NCBI GenBank assembly: GCA_027082925.1
Contig: JALWTD010000011.1
Span: 1 to 64,000, forward strand
Direction: 5' to 3'
DNA: 64,000 bases
From: Flavobacteriaceae bacterium
Lineage (GTDB): Bacteria > Bacteroidota > Bacteroidia > Flavobacteriales > Flavobacteriaceae
Each line of letters begins with the position of its first letter. Position 1 is the first letter of the stretch. The notes below the pieces were generated by a model. It was not told where the DNA came from and made no database searches. It worked only from the letters and a program-made list of their open reading frames with translations. Shown one piece after another: positions 35,001 to 43,262 of the stretch. The position numbers were made by a program, and so were the translations under genes.

Positions 35001-36777
35001 AACATCTGGTACAACTTATAGTTTTACAGTGAGAGCTAAAGATGCTGCCGGAAATGTTTCGGTTGATAGTAATACCGCTACTGTTACAACTACAACTGTA
35101 GATACCACAGCACCAACAGCACCAACGTTAACTGCAAACAATGCTACTACCACTACTGTAGATTTATCTTGGTCTGGCGCTACTGATAATGTAGCAGTAA
35201 CTGGTTATGATGTATATAAAAACGGAACGCTTTTAGCTTCTGTTACAGGTACTGCATACCAAGCTACAGGATTAACTCCTGCTACTTCATATAGTTTTAC
35301 AGTGAGAGCTAAAGATGCCGCTGGTAACATTTCTGTTGATAGTAATACAGCTACTATTACCACTTTAAATCAAACAGTTACTTACTGTGCTTCAAAAGGA
35401 ACTACGGTAACCGATGAATATATTGGAAATGTACAAATTGGAACAATAAACAACGCTTCAGGAAGTGGAAACGGGTATAGCGATTTTACAGCTATTTCAA
35501 CAAGCTTAAATAAAGGTGCTTCTGTAACTATTACAGTAACTCCTACTTGGACAGCTACTGTGTATAGTGAAGGTTATAGCGTATGGATTGACTACAACCA
35601 AGATGGTGATTTTGCTGATGCAGGAGAGCAAGTATGGTCTAAAGCTGCGTCTCAAACAACACCGGTAAGTGGTACATTTACCATTCCTACAACTGCAACT
35701 GCAGGAAGTACAAGAATGCGTGTTTCTATGAAATACAACGGTATTCCAACTGAATGTGAAACATTTACATACGGTGAAGTGGAAGACTATACTGTTGTTT
35801 TAGTTGATCCGGTTCCGGACAATCAAGCACCAACAGCTCCAACATTAACGGCTAGTAATGCTACAGCAACTACAGCAGATTTATCATGGTCTGGTGCTAC
35901 CGATAATGTAGGTGTAACTGGTTACGATGTATTTAAAAACGGAACGCTTTTAGCTTCTGTTACAGGAACTACATACCAAGCTACAGGATTAACTCCTGCT
36001 ACTTCGTATAGCTTTACTGTTACAGCAAAAGATGCTGCCGGAAATAGTTCTGTAAGTAGTAATACTGCAACTATCACCACTTTAAATCAAACATTAACCT
36101 ATTGTGCTTCTAAAGGAAATGTTGTGACCGACGAATACATTGGTAGAGTACAAATAGGAACTATTGATAATGCTTCTGGAAACGGAAATGGTTATAGTGA
36201 CTTTACGGCTCTTTCAACCAACATTTCAGGAACAGTAACTATTACCGTAACTCCTACTTGGACGGCTACTGTATATAGTGAAGGTTACAGCGTGTGGATT
36301 GACTACAACCAAGATGGTGACTTTGCTGATGCAGGAGAACAAGTGTGGTCTAAAGCCGCTTCAAAAACAACTCCTGTAAGTGGTACATTTACCGTTCCGG
36401 CAACTGCAACTGCAGGAGCTACAAGAATGCGTGTTTCTATGAAATACAATGGCATTCCAACCGAATGTGAAACATTTACATATGGTGAAGTGGAAGATTA
36501 TACAGTTGTAATTGGTGCTGCTCCGGTTAACTTTGCAGCTACTACAATTGATTCAACAATTTCATTATACCCTAACCCTGTAAAAGGAAACTTCTTAACA
36601 GTTAGAATGGCTGATAGTACAAAGGCAACTTATACTATTGCTAACATTTTAGGTCAAACTGTAAAATCTGGAAGTGTTAGAGGTGCAATTGATGTAAGCG
36701 GACTTAAAGCTGGTGTTTACATAATTAACATTAATGACGGTGTTAACGTAACTACCAAAAAGTTTGTGAAACAATAA
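32092..36777 (+). CDS. T9SS-secreted M4 (thermolysin-type) metalloprotease with GEVED and FnIII modules
   Basis: A 1561-aa secreted protease. The signal peptide is 1-26 (GQINAQ). An FTP/PepSY-type propeptide follows to about 235. The M4 catalytic domain (about 265-575) has zinc site H391-E-x-x-H395, third ligand E415 in MNEAFSDIW (20 residues on, as in thermolysin) and catalytic His488 in GVHTNSGVLNHW. Then come GEVED 1 (about 587-727), four FnIII domains (about 733-1095), GEVED 2 (1098-1238), FnIII 5 (1243-1335), GEVED 3 (1336-1475) and a T9SS sorting domain (1482-1561, SLYPNPVKGN, then GVYIININDG). The repeated modules are nearly identical in DNA. The start is an ATG; a terminator follows. 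Confidence 0.96.
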   Translation: MKQNYSRKKLLFLFIGLLFFIGQINAQKKQSTPTAKPSQLRVKLGKVYTANQKDLLFKEHLNTRNEDKIVFVKSETDRLGFTHERYQQYYKNIKVDFATPIVHVKNGEIKSLSGEFYQIENLNTTPQISKEAAFQRAVSSIGASSYMWQDTRNARLINYTKPEGELVILPGYLIGKKEDKLAFKFDIYATQPISRGFVYVDAKNGEVLFYNAIIKHIDKFSSKHKKSGSKEKTTNIADKILVAGSAATRYSGTRSIETSTATGGYILSDNTRGNGIHTYDLNESTNYTSAVDFTDNDNNWTAAEWDNTAKDNGALDAHWGAEMTYDYWSTKHNRNSFDGAGAAINSYVHYNVAYDNAFWDGSRMTYGDGSSDGTVGNGYFDILTSLDVAAHEIGHAVCTNTANLAYQKESGAMNEAFSDIWAAAVESFAAPEKSVWLIGEDIERRTTSASLRSMSDPKAEGQPDTYGGTNWIDPNCTPSSTNDYCGVHTNSGVLNHWFYILSVGKSGTNDIGSAYSVTGIGIDKAAQIAFRIESVYMSANSTYADARTFGIQSAEDLYGVGSPEVIATTNAFYAVGIGLEYGNNSLVYCASKGTTVTDEYIGNVQIGTINNASGSGNGYSDFTAISTDLNKGASVTITITPTWTATVYSEGYSVWIDYNQDGDFADAGEQVWSKAASQTTPVSGTFTIPTTATAGSTRMRVSMKYNGIPTECETFSYGEVEDYTVNLIDATADTQAPTAPTLTASNVTISTVDLSWSGATDNVGVTGYDVYKNGTLLASVTGTTYQATGLTLGTTYSFTVRAKDAAGNVSADSNAASVTPTDTTAPTAPTLTASNATTTTVDLSWSGATDNVAVTGYDIYKNGTLLASVTGTTYQATGLTSGTTYSFTVRAKDAAGNISVDSNTATATTTTVDTTAPTAPTLTASNATTTTVDLSWSGATDNVAVTGYDVYKDGVFLISTTANTYQATGLTSGTTYSFTVRAKDAAGNVSVDSNTATVTTTTVDTTAPTAPTLTANNATTTTVDLSWSGATDNVAVTGYDVYKNGTLLASVTGTAYQATGLTPATSYSFTVRAKDAAGNISVDSNTATITTLNQTVTYCASKGTTVTDEYIGNVQIGTINNASGSGNGYSDFTAISTSLNKGASVTITVTPTWTATVYSEGYSVWIDYNQDGDFADAGEQVWSKAASQTTPVSGTFTIPTTATAGSTRMRVSMKYNGIPTECETFTYGEVEDYTVVLVDPVPDNQAPTAPTLTASNATATTADLSWSGATDNVGVTGYDVFKNGTLLASVTGTTYQATGLTPATSYSFTVTAKDAAGNSSVSSNTATITTLNQTLTYCASKGNVVTDEYIGRVQIGTIDNASGNGNGYSDFTALSTNISGTVTITVTPTWTATVYSEGYSVWIDYNQDGDFADAGEQVWSKAASKTTPVSGTFTVPATATAGATRMRVSMKYNGIPTECETFTYGEVEDYTVVIGAAPVNFAATTIDSTISLYPNPVKGNFLTVRMADSTKATYTIANILGQTVKSGSVRGAIDVSGLKAGVYIININDGVNVTTKKFVKQ
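33850..34270 (+). repeat. GEVED-domain repeat unit, copy 1
   Basis: Encodes the first GEVED module of the M4 protease. It is nearly identical to 35382-35800: the two proteins differ at only about five of 140 residues. The DNA also matches over long runs, while 36095-36510 is a more diverged third copy. Confidence 0.8.
34290..35365 (+). repeat. Four tandem FnIII repeat units of about 270 bp
   Basis: Direct repeats start near 34290, 34556, 34826 and 35096. Each begins with an ACAGCACCAACAGCACC-type linker and contains GATTTATCTTGGTCTGG. A fifth, separate unit lies at 35818-36085. They are coding and in frame with the M4 protease. Such an array is prone to recombination and length variation. 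Confidence 0.85.
35382..35800 (+). repeat. GEVED-domain repeat unit, copy 2
   Basis: The second GEVED module of the M4 protease, near-identical to copy 1 at 33850-34270. A third, more diverged copy follows at 36095-36510. Confidence 0.8.
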
Positions 36778-36800
36778 TTAAACATTTTTAAATTGATTAA

Positions 36801-36829
36801 AAACCCGAGGATATCCTCGGGTTTTTTTA
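36801..36829 (+). terminator. Intrinsic terminator of M4 protease gene
   Basis: A perfect stem AAACCCGAGGAT/ATCCTCGGGTTT followed by a T run, 23 bp after the stop codon. Confidence 0.92.
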
Positions 36830-36831
36830 TG

Positions 36832-36839
36832 TAGATTTG
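36832..36839 (+). promoter_or_regulatory. -7 box TAGATTTG of ABC-F gene
   Basis: An exact TAnnTTTG match just after the protease terminator and 17 bp before the ABC-F ATG. Confidence 0.6.
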
Positions 36840-36856
36840 TCTAAAATTTAGATTAG

Positions 36857-38716
36857 ATGAATTACCTTTCTGTAGAAAACATCTCTAAATCGTATGGCGA
36901 AGTAGAACTGTTTAGAAATATTTCTTTTGGAATAAATAAAGATCAAAAAATTGCATTTATTGCAAAAAACGGAACAGGAAAAACTTCTATTTTAAATATA
37001 ATTGCCGGTTTAGATACTCCTGATACCGGTCAAGTTATTTCAAGAAAAGAAATAAAAATCGCATACTTATCACAAAAAGACGCGTTAAATCATAACCTAA
37101 CCATAGAAGAAACTATTTTTGAGTCTGACAATGAAACACTCAAAATCATTCAACAATACGAGCAAGCTCTTCAAAATCCTAATAATGAAAAAGCCTATCA
37201 AAAAGCTTTTGAACTTATGGAACAACACAATGCTTGGGATTTTGAAACACAATACAAGCAAATACTTTTTAAGCTAAAACTAGAAAATTTAAATCAAAAA
37301 GTAAGTTCTTTATCTGGAGGACAATTAAAACGATTAAATCTTGCGGTTATTTTAATACACAAGCCTGATTTACTTATTTTAGACGAGCCTACAAACCATT
37401 TAGACTTAGAAATGATTGAGTGGCTTGAAAGCTTCTTTAAAAAAGAAAAAATCACCTTATTTATGGTTACGCATGACCGTTACTTTTTAGAAAGGGTTTG
37501 CGATGAGATTATTGAATTAGATCAAGGTCAATTATATACTTATAAAGGAAATTATTCTTATTTTTTACAAAAGAAAGAAGAGCGCATTGCGCAAGAGCAA
37601 TCTAGTTTAGAAAAAGCTAAAAACTTGTTTAAAAAAGAATTGGATTGGATGCGTAGACAACCTAAAGCGCGAACTACCAAATCTAAATCTAGAATTGATG
37701 ATTTTTTTAAGATTAAAGAATTAGCGCATAAGCGAAGAGACAATCATAAGGTACAACTTGAAATTAATATGGAGCGAATGGGTTCTAAAATTTTAGAACT
37801 CCACAGTATTTCAAAATCTTATGGAGACATCAAAATACTAGACAACTTCGAGTACGTATTTAAACGAGGTGAGCGTATTGGTATTATTGGCAAAAATGGA
37901 TCTGGAAAATCATCATTTTTAAATATTATTACTCAAAAAGAGCCTGTAGATAAAGGAAAAGTTATTGTGGGTGAAACCATTAAATTTGGATACTATACTC
38001 AAGATGGTATAAACCCAAAACCGGGTCAAAAAGTTATTGAGGTTATTAAAGAATTTGGAGAATATATTCCGCTGACAAAAGGTCGAAAAATCTCTGCAGG
38101 ACAACTATTGGAACGATTTTTATTTAGCCGAAAAAGACAATACGATTTTGTAGAAAAATTGAGTGGTGGTGAGCAAAAAAGACTTTATTTATGCACCGTT
38201 TTAATTCAAAATCCTAATTTTTTAATTTTAGATGAGCCAACAAACGATTTAGATATTATAACCTTAAATGTTTTAGAAAATTTTTTGTTAGATTTTCCCG
38301 GTTGTTTACTAGTTGTCTCGCACGATCGATATTTTATGGATAAAATTGTCGATCACTTATTCGTTTTTAGAGGCGATGGTGTGATTGAAGATTTTCCCGG
38401 AAATTACACCGATTTTAGATACTATGAAGATTCTAAACCTAAAGAGACTTCTAATAATATCAAAAAAACAACTACAAAGGTTAAACCTTCTACAAAAGCA
38501 AAGTTATCTTACAACGAAAAAAAGGAGTTTTCTACCATAGAGCACGATATTGAGGTTTTAGAAAAAGAAAAGCTGGAAATTGAAGCACTTTTCACAAATG
38601 AAACCTTATCTGCTGAAGAAATTAACGACTTGTCTTCTAAACTTCAAAAAGTTATTAAAGAATTAGAAGAAAAAGAAGAACGATGGTTTGAACTATCTTC
38701 TAAACTAGAAGACTAA
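36857..38716 (+). CDS. ABC-F family ATPase (Uup-like)
   Basis: A 619-aa soluble protein with two ABC cassettes and no membrane domain. The first has Walker A IAKNGTGKTS, signature LSGGQLKRL and Walker B LLILDEPTNHLDL. The second has IIGKNGSGKSS, LSGGEQKRLYL and FLILDEPTNDLDI. The inter-domain linker (about 240-310) is basic (DWMRRQPKARTTKSKSRID). A C-terminal coiled coil (about 535-619) is typical of the Uup branch, which acts on ribosomes or branched DNA. It has its own promoter, and its 3' end overlaps the convergent exonuclease gene by 4 nt. Confidence 0.94.
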   Translation: MNYLSVENISKSYGEVELFRNISFGINKDQKIAFIAKNGTGKTSILNIIAGLDTPDTGQVISRKEIKIAYLSQKDALNHNLTIEETIFESDNETLKIIQQYEQALQNPNNEKAYQKAFELMEQHNAWDFETQYKQILFKLKLENLNQKVSSLSGGQLKRLNLAVILIHKPDLLILDEPTNHLDLEMIEWLESFFKKEKITLFMVTHDRYFLERVCDEIIELDQGQLYTYKGNYSYFLQKKEERIAQEQSSLEKAKNLFKKELDWMRRQPKARTTKSKSRIDDFFKIKELAHKRRDNHKVQLEINMERMGSKILELHSISKSYGDIKILDNFEYVFKRGERIGIIGKNGSGKSSFLNIITQKEPVDKGKVIVGETIKFGYYTQDGINPKPGQKVIEVIKEFGEYIPLTKGRKISAGQLLERFLFSRKRQYDFVEKLSGGEQKRLYLCTVLIQNPNFLILDEPTNDLDIITLNVLENFLLDFPGCLLVVSHDRYFMDKIVDHLFVFRGDGVIEDFPGNYTDFRYYEDSKPKETSNNIKKTTTKVKPSTKAKLSYNEKKEFSTIEHDIEVLEKEKLEIEALFTNETLSAEEINDLSSKLQKVIKELEEKEERWFELSSKLED

Positions 38717-39429
38717 ACAAAAATAATCTTTTCTTCGTTTATTAAATCGTAGCCAAAGAATCGCAATAACAACTGTGCAACAGCAATAGTATCTCTTTCG
38801 CAGTACTCAACAATTCTTTTTATGTTTTTTTCTTCATAATATACCTTTGCCACCATGCTACCATCTATATCTCCTTTTGGAGACGGAATACCTAAAATAG
38901 AGGTGAGTAATTTTAACGACGTAAAGTGTTTGTAATCTCCAAACTTCCACATTTCCATGGTGTCTAAATGTGGTATTTCCCATGGTTTTTTACCAAATAA
39001 GTTTAATTTGTTAGGAAGAACTATTTTGTTAATAATCATTCTTCGTGCTATATAAGGGAAATCAAACTCTTTTCCGTTATGCGCACATAAAACGTGAGGT
39101 GGTTTATTAAAGTATGTTTCTAAAAGGTTTTTAAACTCATTTAATAACGTTGTTTCTTCACCATAAAACGATTTTACCCTAAAAACCATTTCTTTGCTAT
39201 TAAAATTAGTAAAATAGCCTACTGATATGCAAATAATTTTTCCAAACTCTGCCCAAATTCCAGCTCTTTCATAAAATGCTTCAGGACTAAGTTCTTCTTT
39301 GCGTTGATATGCCGTTTTTAAAGCAAATAAGTCTTGCTTCTCTTCAGATAATTTTGAGAAATCAGCTTCTTCAGGAACCGTTTCTATGTCTAGAAAAAGA
39401 ATTTTTTCAAAATCTATTTTTGTGTTCAT
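38713..39429 (-). CDS. 3'-5' exonuclease of the DnaQ/PolB-like superfamily
   Basis: A 238-aa RNase H-fold exonuclease. The DEDD motifs are Exo I LFLDIETVPE (D14, E16), Exo II CAHNGKEFDFPYIARR and Exo III YCERDTIAVAQ (DEDDy-like, with Tyr before Cys-Glu-Arg-Asp). The length and layout match the stand-alone 'PolB-like predicted 3'-5' exonuclease' of Bacteroidetes. Role in DNA repair or RNA processing not established. Upstream there is only a near match to the -7 consensus (TAACTTTA). Confidence 0.88.
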   Translation of the reverse strand: MNTKIDFEKILFLDIETVPEEADFSKLSEEKQDLFALKTAYQRKEELSPEAFYERAGIWAEFGKIICISVGYFTNFNSKEMVFRVKSFYGEETTLLNEFKNLLETYFNKPPHVLCAHNGKEFDFPYIARRMIINKIVLPNKLNLFGKKPWEIPHLDTMEMWKFGDYKHFTSLKLLTSILGIPSPKGDIDGSMVAKVYYEEKNIKRIVEYCERDTIAVAQLLLRFFGYDLINEEKIIFV

Positions 39430-39473
39430 ACGGTTTGGTTTTATAGGTATCGCTCAATAATAATACGCTAAAG

Positions 39474-40280
39474 TTAGTCAATTATTAGTTTCTTAAAAGC
39501 AACTCTTCCCGCTTCTAAAATTTCTACCAAATAAATACCCGATGTAAGTGAAGAAATATCTACAGGTTTCACAAAAACACCTTGTTTGCTAAACACATCT
39601 TCTCCAAACATATTGTATATTTTAAGCGTCTTTTTTGTATTGGTTTTTGTATTAATGGTTAGCTTTCCTTCGGTAACCGGATTTGGATATAGTACAAATT
39701 TTTGAAGTTGATTACTTTCTACTGATAGCGTAACGCTGTTAACACTTCCGGGAGTCCCCAAATCTCCGGCACCGTATGCTGTTGTTGCTACAGCCCAGTT
39801 TGCTCCACTATCGTTAGAAACACTGTCGTATTTATTTGTAGATAGCTCCATGCTTGCTCCTGTTGGATTTGGAAACGTTGCTCCAGAATCGTAATCAACA
39901 CGATCAATTTCTATTCCTGAAAAGGTTAAAATAACCGAATCGGATGTGTTACTTAAAATAAAACTAGAGTATTGATAATTAATGTTAACACCACCGTTAA
40001 TAGCCGTATCTGCATTTCGTCCTAAAACAGCATATCCGTTTGAAGGAACAATAACAGCTGTGGCAATGGTATGAGCGCTTGTTCCCATATCAGAAATAAT
40101 CCACCCTTGTAAATTTATATCTGCATTGGTGGTATTGTACACCTCAAAATACTCTCCATAAGTATCACTAACAGCATTCGGGTTTTTCATTATTTCGGTA
40201 ATAATAATATCACCTACTCCTTGTGAAAAACTAAATATGGGAAACAACAAAACAAGAGATAACATGTGTAATCTTTTCAT
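39474..40280 (-). CDS. Lamin-tail-domain protein with T9SS sorting signal
   Basis: A 268-aa exported protein. The signal peptide is 1-19 (PIFSFSQ). The lamin tail domain (about 22-140) has DIIITEIMKNPNAVSDTYGEYFEVYNT and INLQGWIISD. A short linker precedes the C-terminal T9SS type A domain (about 190-268), with KFVLYPNPVTEGKL and GIYLVEILEAGRVAFKKLIID. It is a surface or secreted beta-sandwich protein of unknown ligand. It is transcribed from its own promoter, divergent from the PhoB-like gene. Confidence 0.92.
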   Translation of the reverse strand: MKRLHMLSLVLLFPIFSFSQGVGDIIITEIMKNPNAVSDTYGEYFEVYNTTNADINLQGWIISDMGTSAHTIATAVIVPSNGYAVLGRNADTAINGGVNINYQYSSFILSNTSDSVILTFSGIEIDRVDYDSGATFPNPTGASMELSTNKYDSVSNDSGANWAVATTAYGAGDLGTPGSVNSVTLSVESNQLQKFVLYPNPVTEGKLTINTKTNTKKTLKIYNMFGEDVFSKQGVFVKPVDISSLTSGIYLVEILEAGRVAFKKLIID

Positions 40281-40321
40281 AGCATTTAATTTTTAAATAG
40301 TTAATTTATAGCATTTAACAT

Positions 40322-40350
40322 CAAAATTAATAAAAAAATCATTTACTCAA
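40322..40350 (-). promoter_or_regulatory. Promoter of lamin-tail gene (TTG-N18-TAATTTTG)
   Basis: -33 TTG at 40348-40350, 18-bp spacer, -7 TAATTTTG at 40322-40329. The leader is about 36 nt. Confidence 0.7.
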
Positions 40351-40386
40351 TATTCTAATTTTAATTTTCTTAAAATTACATTACTG

Positions 40387-40411
40387 TAATGTTAATGTTA
40401 GCTTAATGTTA
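40387..40411 (+). promoter_or_regulatory. Triple TAATGTTA direct repeat, possible PhoB-type operator
   Basis: TAATGTTA occurs at 40387, 40393 (overlapping) and 40404. The last two are 11 bp apart, the spacing used by tandem-binding OmpR/PhoB-family regulators. The repeats lie about 50 bp upstream of the -7 box of the PhoB-like gene. Autoregulation is inferred, not shown. Confidence 0.45.
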
Positions 40412-40461
40412 TAATTTTAAACACTTTACAAGGTTATGTTACAGCAATAACAATTTATGCT

Positions 40462-40469
40462 TACTTTTG
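40462..40469 (+). promoter_or_regulatory. -7 box TACTTTTG of phoB-like gene
   Basis: An exact TAnnTTTG match lying downstream of the in-frame ATG at 40457, which therefore cannot be the start on this transcript. The ATG at 40493 is used, with a leader of about 20 nt. Confidence 0.68.
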
Positions 40470-40492
40470 AAAACGTATTAAATGCACTTATT

Positions 40493-41188
40493 ATGAATAA
40501 CAGTGATATTAAAATTTTGTTGGTTGATGATGAGCCGGATATCTTAGAAATTGTAGGCTATAATTTAAAAAACGAAGGTTACAAAATTTACACGGCAAAA
40601 AATGGTGTTGAAGCGGTAGAAATTGCCAAAGAAATTATACCTCATCTAATTATTTTAGATATTATGATGCCTGAAATGGATGGTATTGAGGCTTGTGAAA
40701 AAATTAGAGCTTCTAAAGGATTGGAAAATATACTTATTACCTTTTTTACCGCTCGAAATGAAGACTATTCAAAAGTAGCCGGATACGATATTGGTGCCGA
40801 TGATTACATTACAAAACCAATAAAACCAAAAGTATTGGTGAGTAAAATTAGGGCTCTTTTACGCAGAGTGAAAGAAAATAATAGCACCTCTGATGAAAAA
40901 GTAAGTGTTGGAGAAATTATTATTGATAGAGAAGAATATGTTATTATTAAAAAAGGAGAAAAACTGTCGCTCCCAAGAAAAGAATTTGAACTGTTTTCTC
41001 TTTTAGCATCTAAACCCGGAAAGGTTTTTAAACGCGATGATATTTTAGAAAAGGTTTGGGGAAACGAAGTTGTTGTTGGTGGAAGAACCATTGATGTTCA
41101 TATTAGAAAATTAAGAGAAAAAATAGGCGATAAAAATTTTAAAACAGTTAAAGGTGTTGGCTATAAGTTTGTAATTAATGAAGATTAA
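40493..41188 (+). CDS. Response regulator, OmpR/PhoB family
   Basis: A 231-aa DNA-binding regulator. The receiver (about 5-120) has acidic residues VDDEPD, phosphoacceptor Asp56 (LIILD56IMMPEMDG), Thr in FFTARNED and Lys in DDYITKPIK. The winged-helix output domain (about 135-230) has LPRKEFELFSLLASKPGKVF, then REDILEKVWG-type sequence and GGRTIDVHIRKLREKIG. It overlaps the kinase gene by 11 nt. The pair matches the PhoB/PhoR layout common in Flavobacteria, but no phosphate genes are adjacent, so the signal is not proven. The start is set by the -7 box at 40462. Confidence 0.93.
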   Translation: MNNSDIKILLVDDEPDILEIVGYNLKNEGYKIYTAKNGVEAVEIAKEIIPHLIILDIMMPEMDGIEACEKIRASKGLENILITFFTARNEDYSKVAGYDIGADDYITKPIKPKVLVSKIRALLRRVKENNSTSDEKVSVGEIIIDREEYVIIKKGEKLSLPRKEFELFSLLASKPGKVFKRDDILEKVWGNEVVVGGRTIDVHIRKLREKIGDKNFKTVKGVGYKFVINED

Positions 41189-42221
41189 AAAAACATATTC
41201 TTTTGCCTTTTGGACCTCATTGTATTTTACATTGTTTTCAATTATTATAATACTTTGTACTGTCTATCTTTTTTCAATTTTCTCAATTAAACTGCAATAT
41301 ATTTTTATTTATGCTGCTGCTATTTTTGCGTTTTCGTTTTTTATTATTCAATATCGTTTAGAAAAATTTATTTATCAACGGATTAAAAAAATATACGACA
41401 ATGTTTCTATTTTAGATTCTTCAGATTTAAACAAAACAGCAATTACTTCAGATATTGAAACACTGTCTAGAGAAGTACAAAAATTTGCAGAATACAAACA
41501 GCTTCAAATCAACGATTTAAACCAGAGAGAAAACTACAGACGTGAATTTTTAGGAAATATTTCTCACGAGCTAAAAACACCTCTTTTTACCGTTCAAGGA
41601 TATTTACTTACGCTTGCCGATGGGGCTATTGACGACAAATTAATTCGGTTAAAATACATAGATAGAGCCAATAAAGGGGTTGATAGACTTATTGCTATTG
41701 TTAAAGATTTAGATTTAATTTCAAAATTGGAATCGGCTGATTTAAATTTAAACAAACAACCCTTTAATGTTATAAAACTAATACAAGATGTCTTCGATTT
41801 ATTAGAAATGAAGGCTAAAAAAAGAGATGTATCTCTTTTATTTAATAAAATTTACGATTTTCCTATAATGGCAATTGGAGATATTGAGCGTATAGAACAA
41901 GTGCTTATAAATCTTGTGGTAAATTCTATTAAATACGGGAAAATAGGTGGCACTACCATTGTAAGTGTTGAATTGTACGGAGACCATAAGTTACTTATTA
42001 AGATAACTGATGATGGAGAAGGTATTAAAGAAAAACACCAAGCACGTTTATTTGAACGCTTTTACCGGGTAGATAAAAGTAGATCTAGAGAGCAAGGAGG
42101 CTCCGGATTAGGGCTATCTATTGTAAAACATATTATTGAAGCTCATGGTGAAACTATATTTGTAAAAAGTGAATACAAAAAAGGCTCTGAATTTTCATTT
42201 ACTCTTGAAAAAGTTAAATAG
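41178..42221 (+). CDS. Membrane sensor histidine kinase (PhoR-like)
   Basis: A 347-aa kinase with two N-terminal membrane spans (about 10-33 and 41-58) and almost no periplasmic loop, so it probably senses through the membrane or partner proteins, as PhoR does. The HisKA is GNISHELKTPL with His130. The N box is LVNSIKYG, G1 is DDGEGI, the F box region is LFERFYRVDKSRS and G2 is GSGLGLSIVKH. Its ATG lies inside the end of the regulator gene. The 3' end overlaps the convergent glycosyltransferase gene by 27 nt. Confidence 0.93.
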   Translation: MKIKKTYSFAFWTSLYFTLFSIIIILCTVYLFSIFSIKLQYIFIYAAAIFAFSFFIIQYRLEKFIYQRIKKIYDNVSILDSSDLNKTAITSDIETLSREVQKFAEYKQLQINDLNQRENYRREFLGNISHELKTPLFTVQGYLLTLADGAIDDKLIRLKYIDRANKGVDRLIAIVKDLDLISKLESADLNLNKQPFNVIKLIQDVFDLLEMKAKKRDVSLLFNKIYDFPIMAIGDIERIEQVLINLVVNSIKYGKIGGTTIVSVELYGDHKLLIKITDDGEGIKEKHQARLFERFYRVDKSRSREQGGSGLGLSIVKHIIEAHGETIFVKSEYKKGSEFSFTLEKVK

Positions 42222-43262
42222 CTTTTTGTTAAACACTTCTTTTTTATAAACAAATCCTTTATAGTATTTGATCTTATCTAATTCTTTTAAGGTAAATAAG
42301 TGTTGCTTACAATATGGAGCTATTTTCTCTAAATCAAATTTTTTAGCTAAATATTCTTGTTCTAATTGCCCTGGGGTAGGTATAAAAAACACCTTTTTGT
42401 TTAGTGCAGCCATATCCATAATTGTTGAATATCCCGAACGGCTTATTACAAGTTCGCTTTGATGTATTTTTTGCGCTAATTCTTCCGATAATAGGTAATC
42501 AACAACGTCTACATTTTCGGCTTGTATATCTAGCGCATTTTTACGGTTAACAACACCTCGAACAATGAGTGTTTTTTTATCGTAATTTTTTAACTCGGTA
42601 ACTAACTTTGTTTCTAACAATGTTCGTTGAGGTTCCGGACCCGACAGCAAAATCATTAACGAGTATTTGTGTTTTTTAAGCGTCTTACACGGTTTAAACC
42701 TACTTAAACCTCCAATATACTTTATACGTATATTAGAGAGCCTTAAATGGCTTAATTTTCCTGATAAAGTTGGGTTTTTGTTTACATCGGGTACCCAGCA
42801 TTCATCAAATTTTTTAATAATATATTGGTGCAGTACCGATGTTATAATTGTTGTTAATCCTGAAAGTACTTTTAGTTGATGCGTGATATATACGGAAGGA
42901 ATTTTATCGCTAAAAACACCAAACCTATTGTCTGAAATAATTCCAGAAATAGCTTCTTTTTTAATAATTTGTGCTACTTTTTCTCGTTCCTTTTTAACAG
43001 CTTTATATACTGAAGGTATTTTTTGTAAAAGTTTAAATTTTAGAAAAAAACCACGTTTTGTATAGGAAATATTATACGAAGGAAGTGTGTATGTTTTTAA
43101 TGAAGGAAATTCTTTTTGAAGTAATGTTAACGCCTCACCATCACTAGCTATAATTGGTTCAAAATTGGCTTCTAACAGTGCTTTAATTATAGGAATACAC
43201 CTAGAAGCATGCCCTAATCCCCAGTTTAACGGAGCAATTAAAATTTTTTTTTTACAAATCAA
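42195..43262 (-). CDS. Glycosyltransferase (GT28/MurG-like fold)
   Basis: A 355-aa GT-B fold transferase. The N-terminal half has ILIAPLNWGLGHASRCIPIIKALLE, the Gly-rich loop of GT28/MGT-type enzymes. The C-terminal half has VISRSGYSTIMDMAALNKKVFFIPTPGQLEQEYLA, the nucleotide-sugar binding region. No signal peptide. Orthologues occur in many Bacteroidetes, but donor and acceptor are unknown to me. Its start overlaps the end of purD by 11 nt, so the two are probably co-transcribed. Confidence 0.88.
   Translation of the reverse strand: MICKKKILIAPLNWGLGHASRCIPIIKALLEANFEPIIASDGEALTLLQKEFPSLKTYTLPSYNISYTKRGFFLKFKLLQKIPSVYKAVKKEREKVAQIIKKEAISGIISDNRFGVFSDKIPSVYITHQLKVLSGLTTIITSVLHQYIIKKFDECWVPDVNKNPTLSGKLSHLRLSNIRIKYIGGLSRFKPCKTLKKHKYSLMILLSGPEPQRTLLETKLVTELKNYDKKTLIVRGVVNRKNALDIQAENVDVVDYLLSEELAQKIHQSELVISRSGYSTIMDMAALNKKVFFIPTPGQLEQEYLAKKFDLEKIAPYCKQHLFTLKELDKIKYYKGFVYKKEVFNKKLFNFFKSK

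Noticed and set aside
34290-36085. Regularly spaced repeats suggesting a CRISPR-like or satellite array
   Set aside because: The 270-bp units are in-frame FnIII modules of the M4 protease; no short spacer-repeat pattern and no cas genes.
40457-40492. Upstream ATG extending the PhoB-like regulator by 12 residues
   Set aside because: The -7 box TACTTTTG lies downstream of this ATG, so the mRNA would not contain it; receiver homology starts after the ATG 40493.
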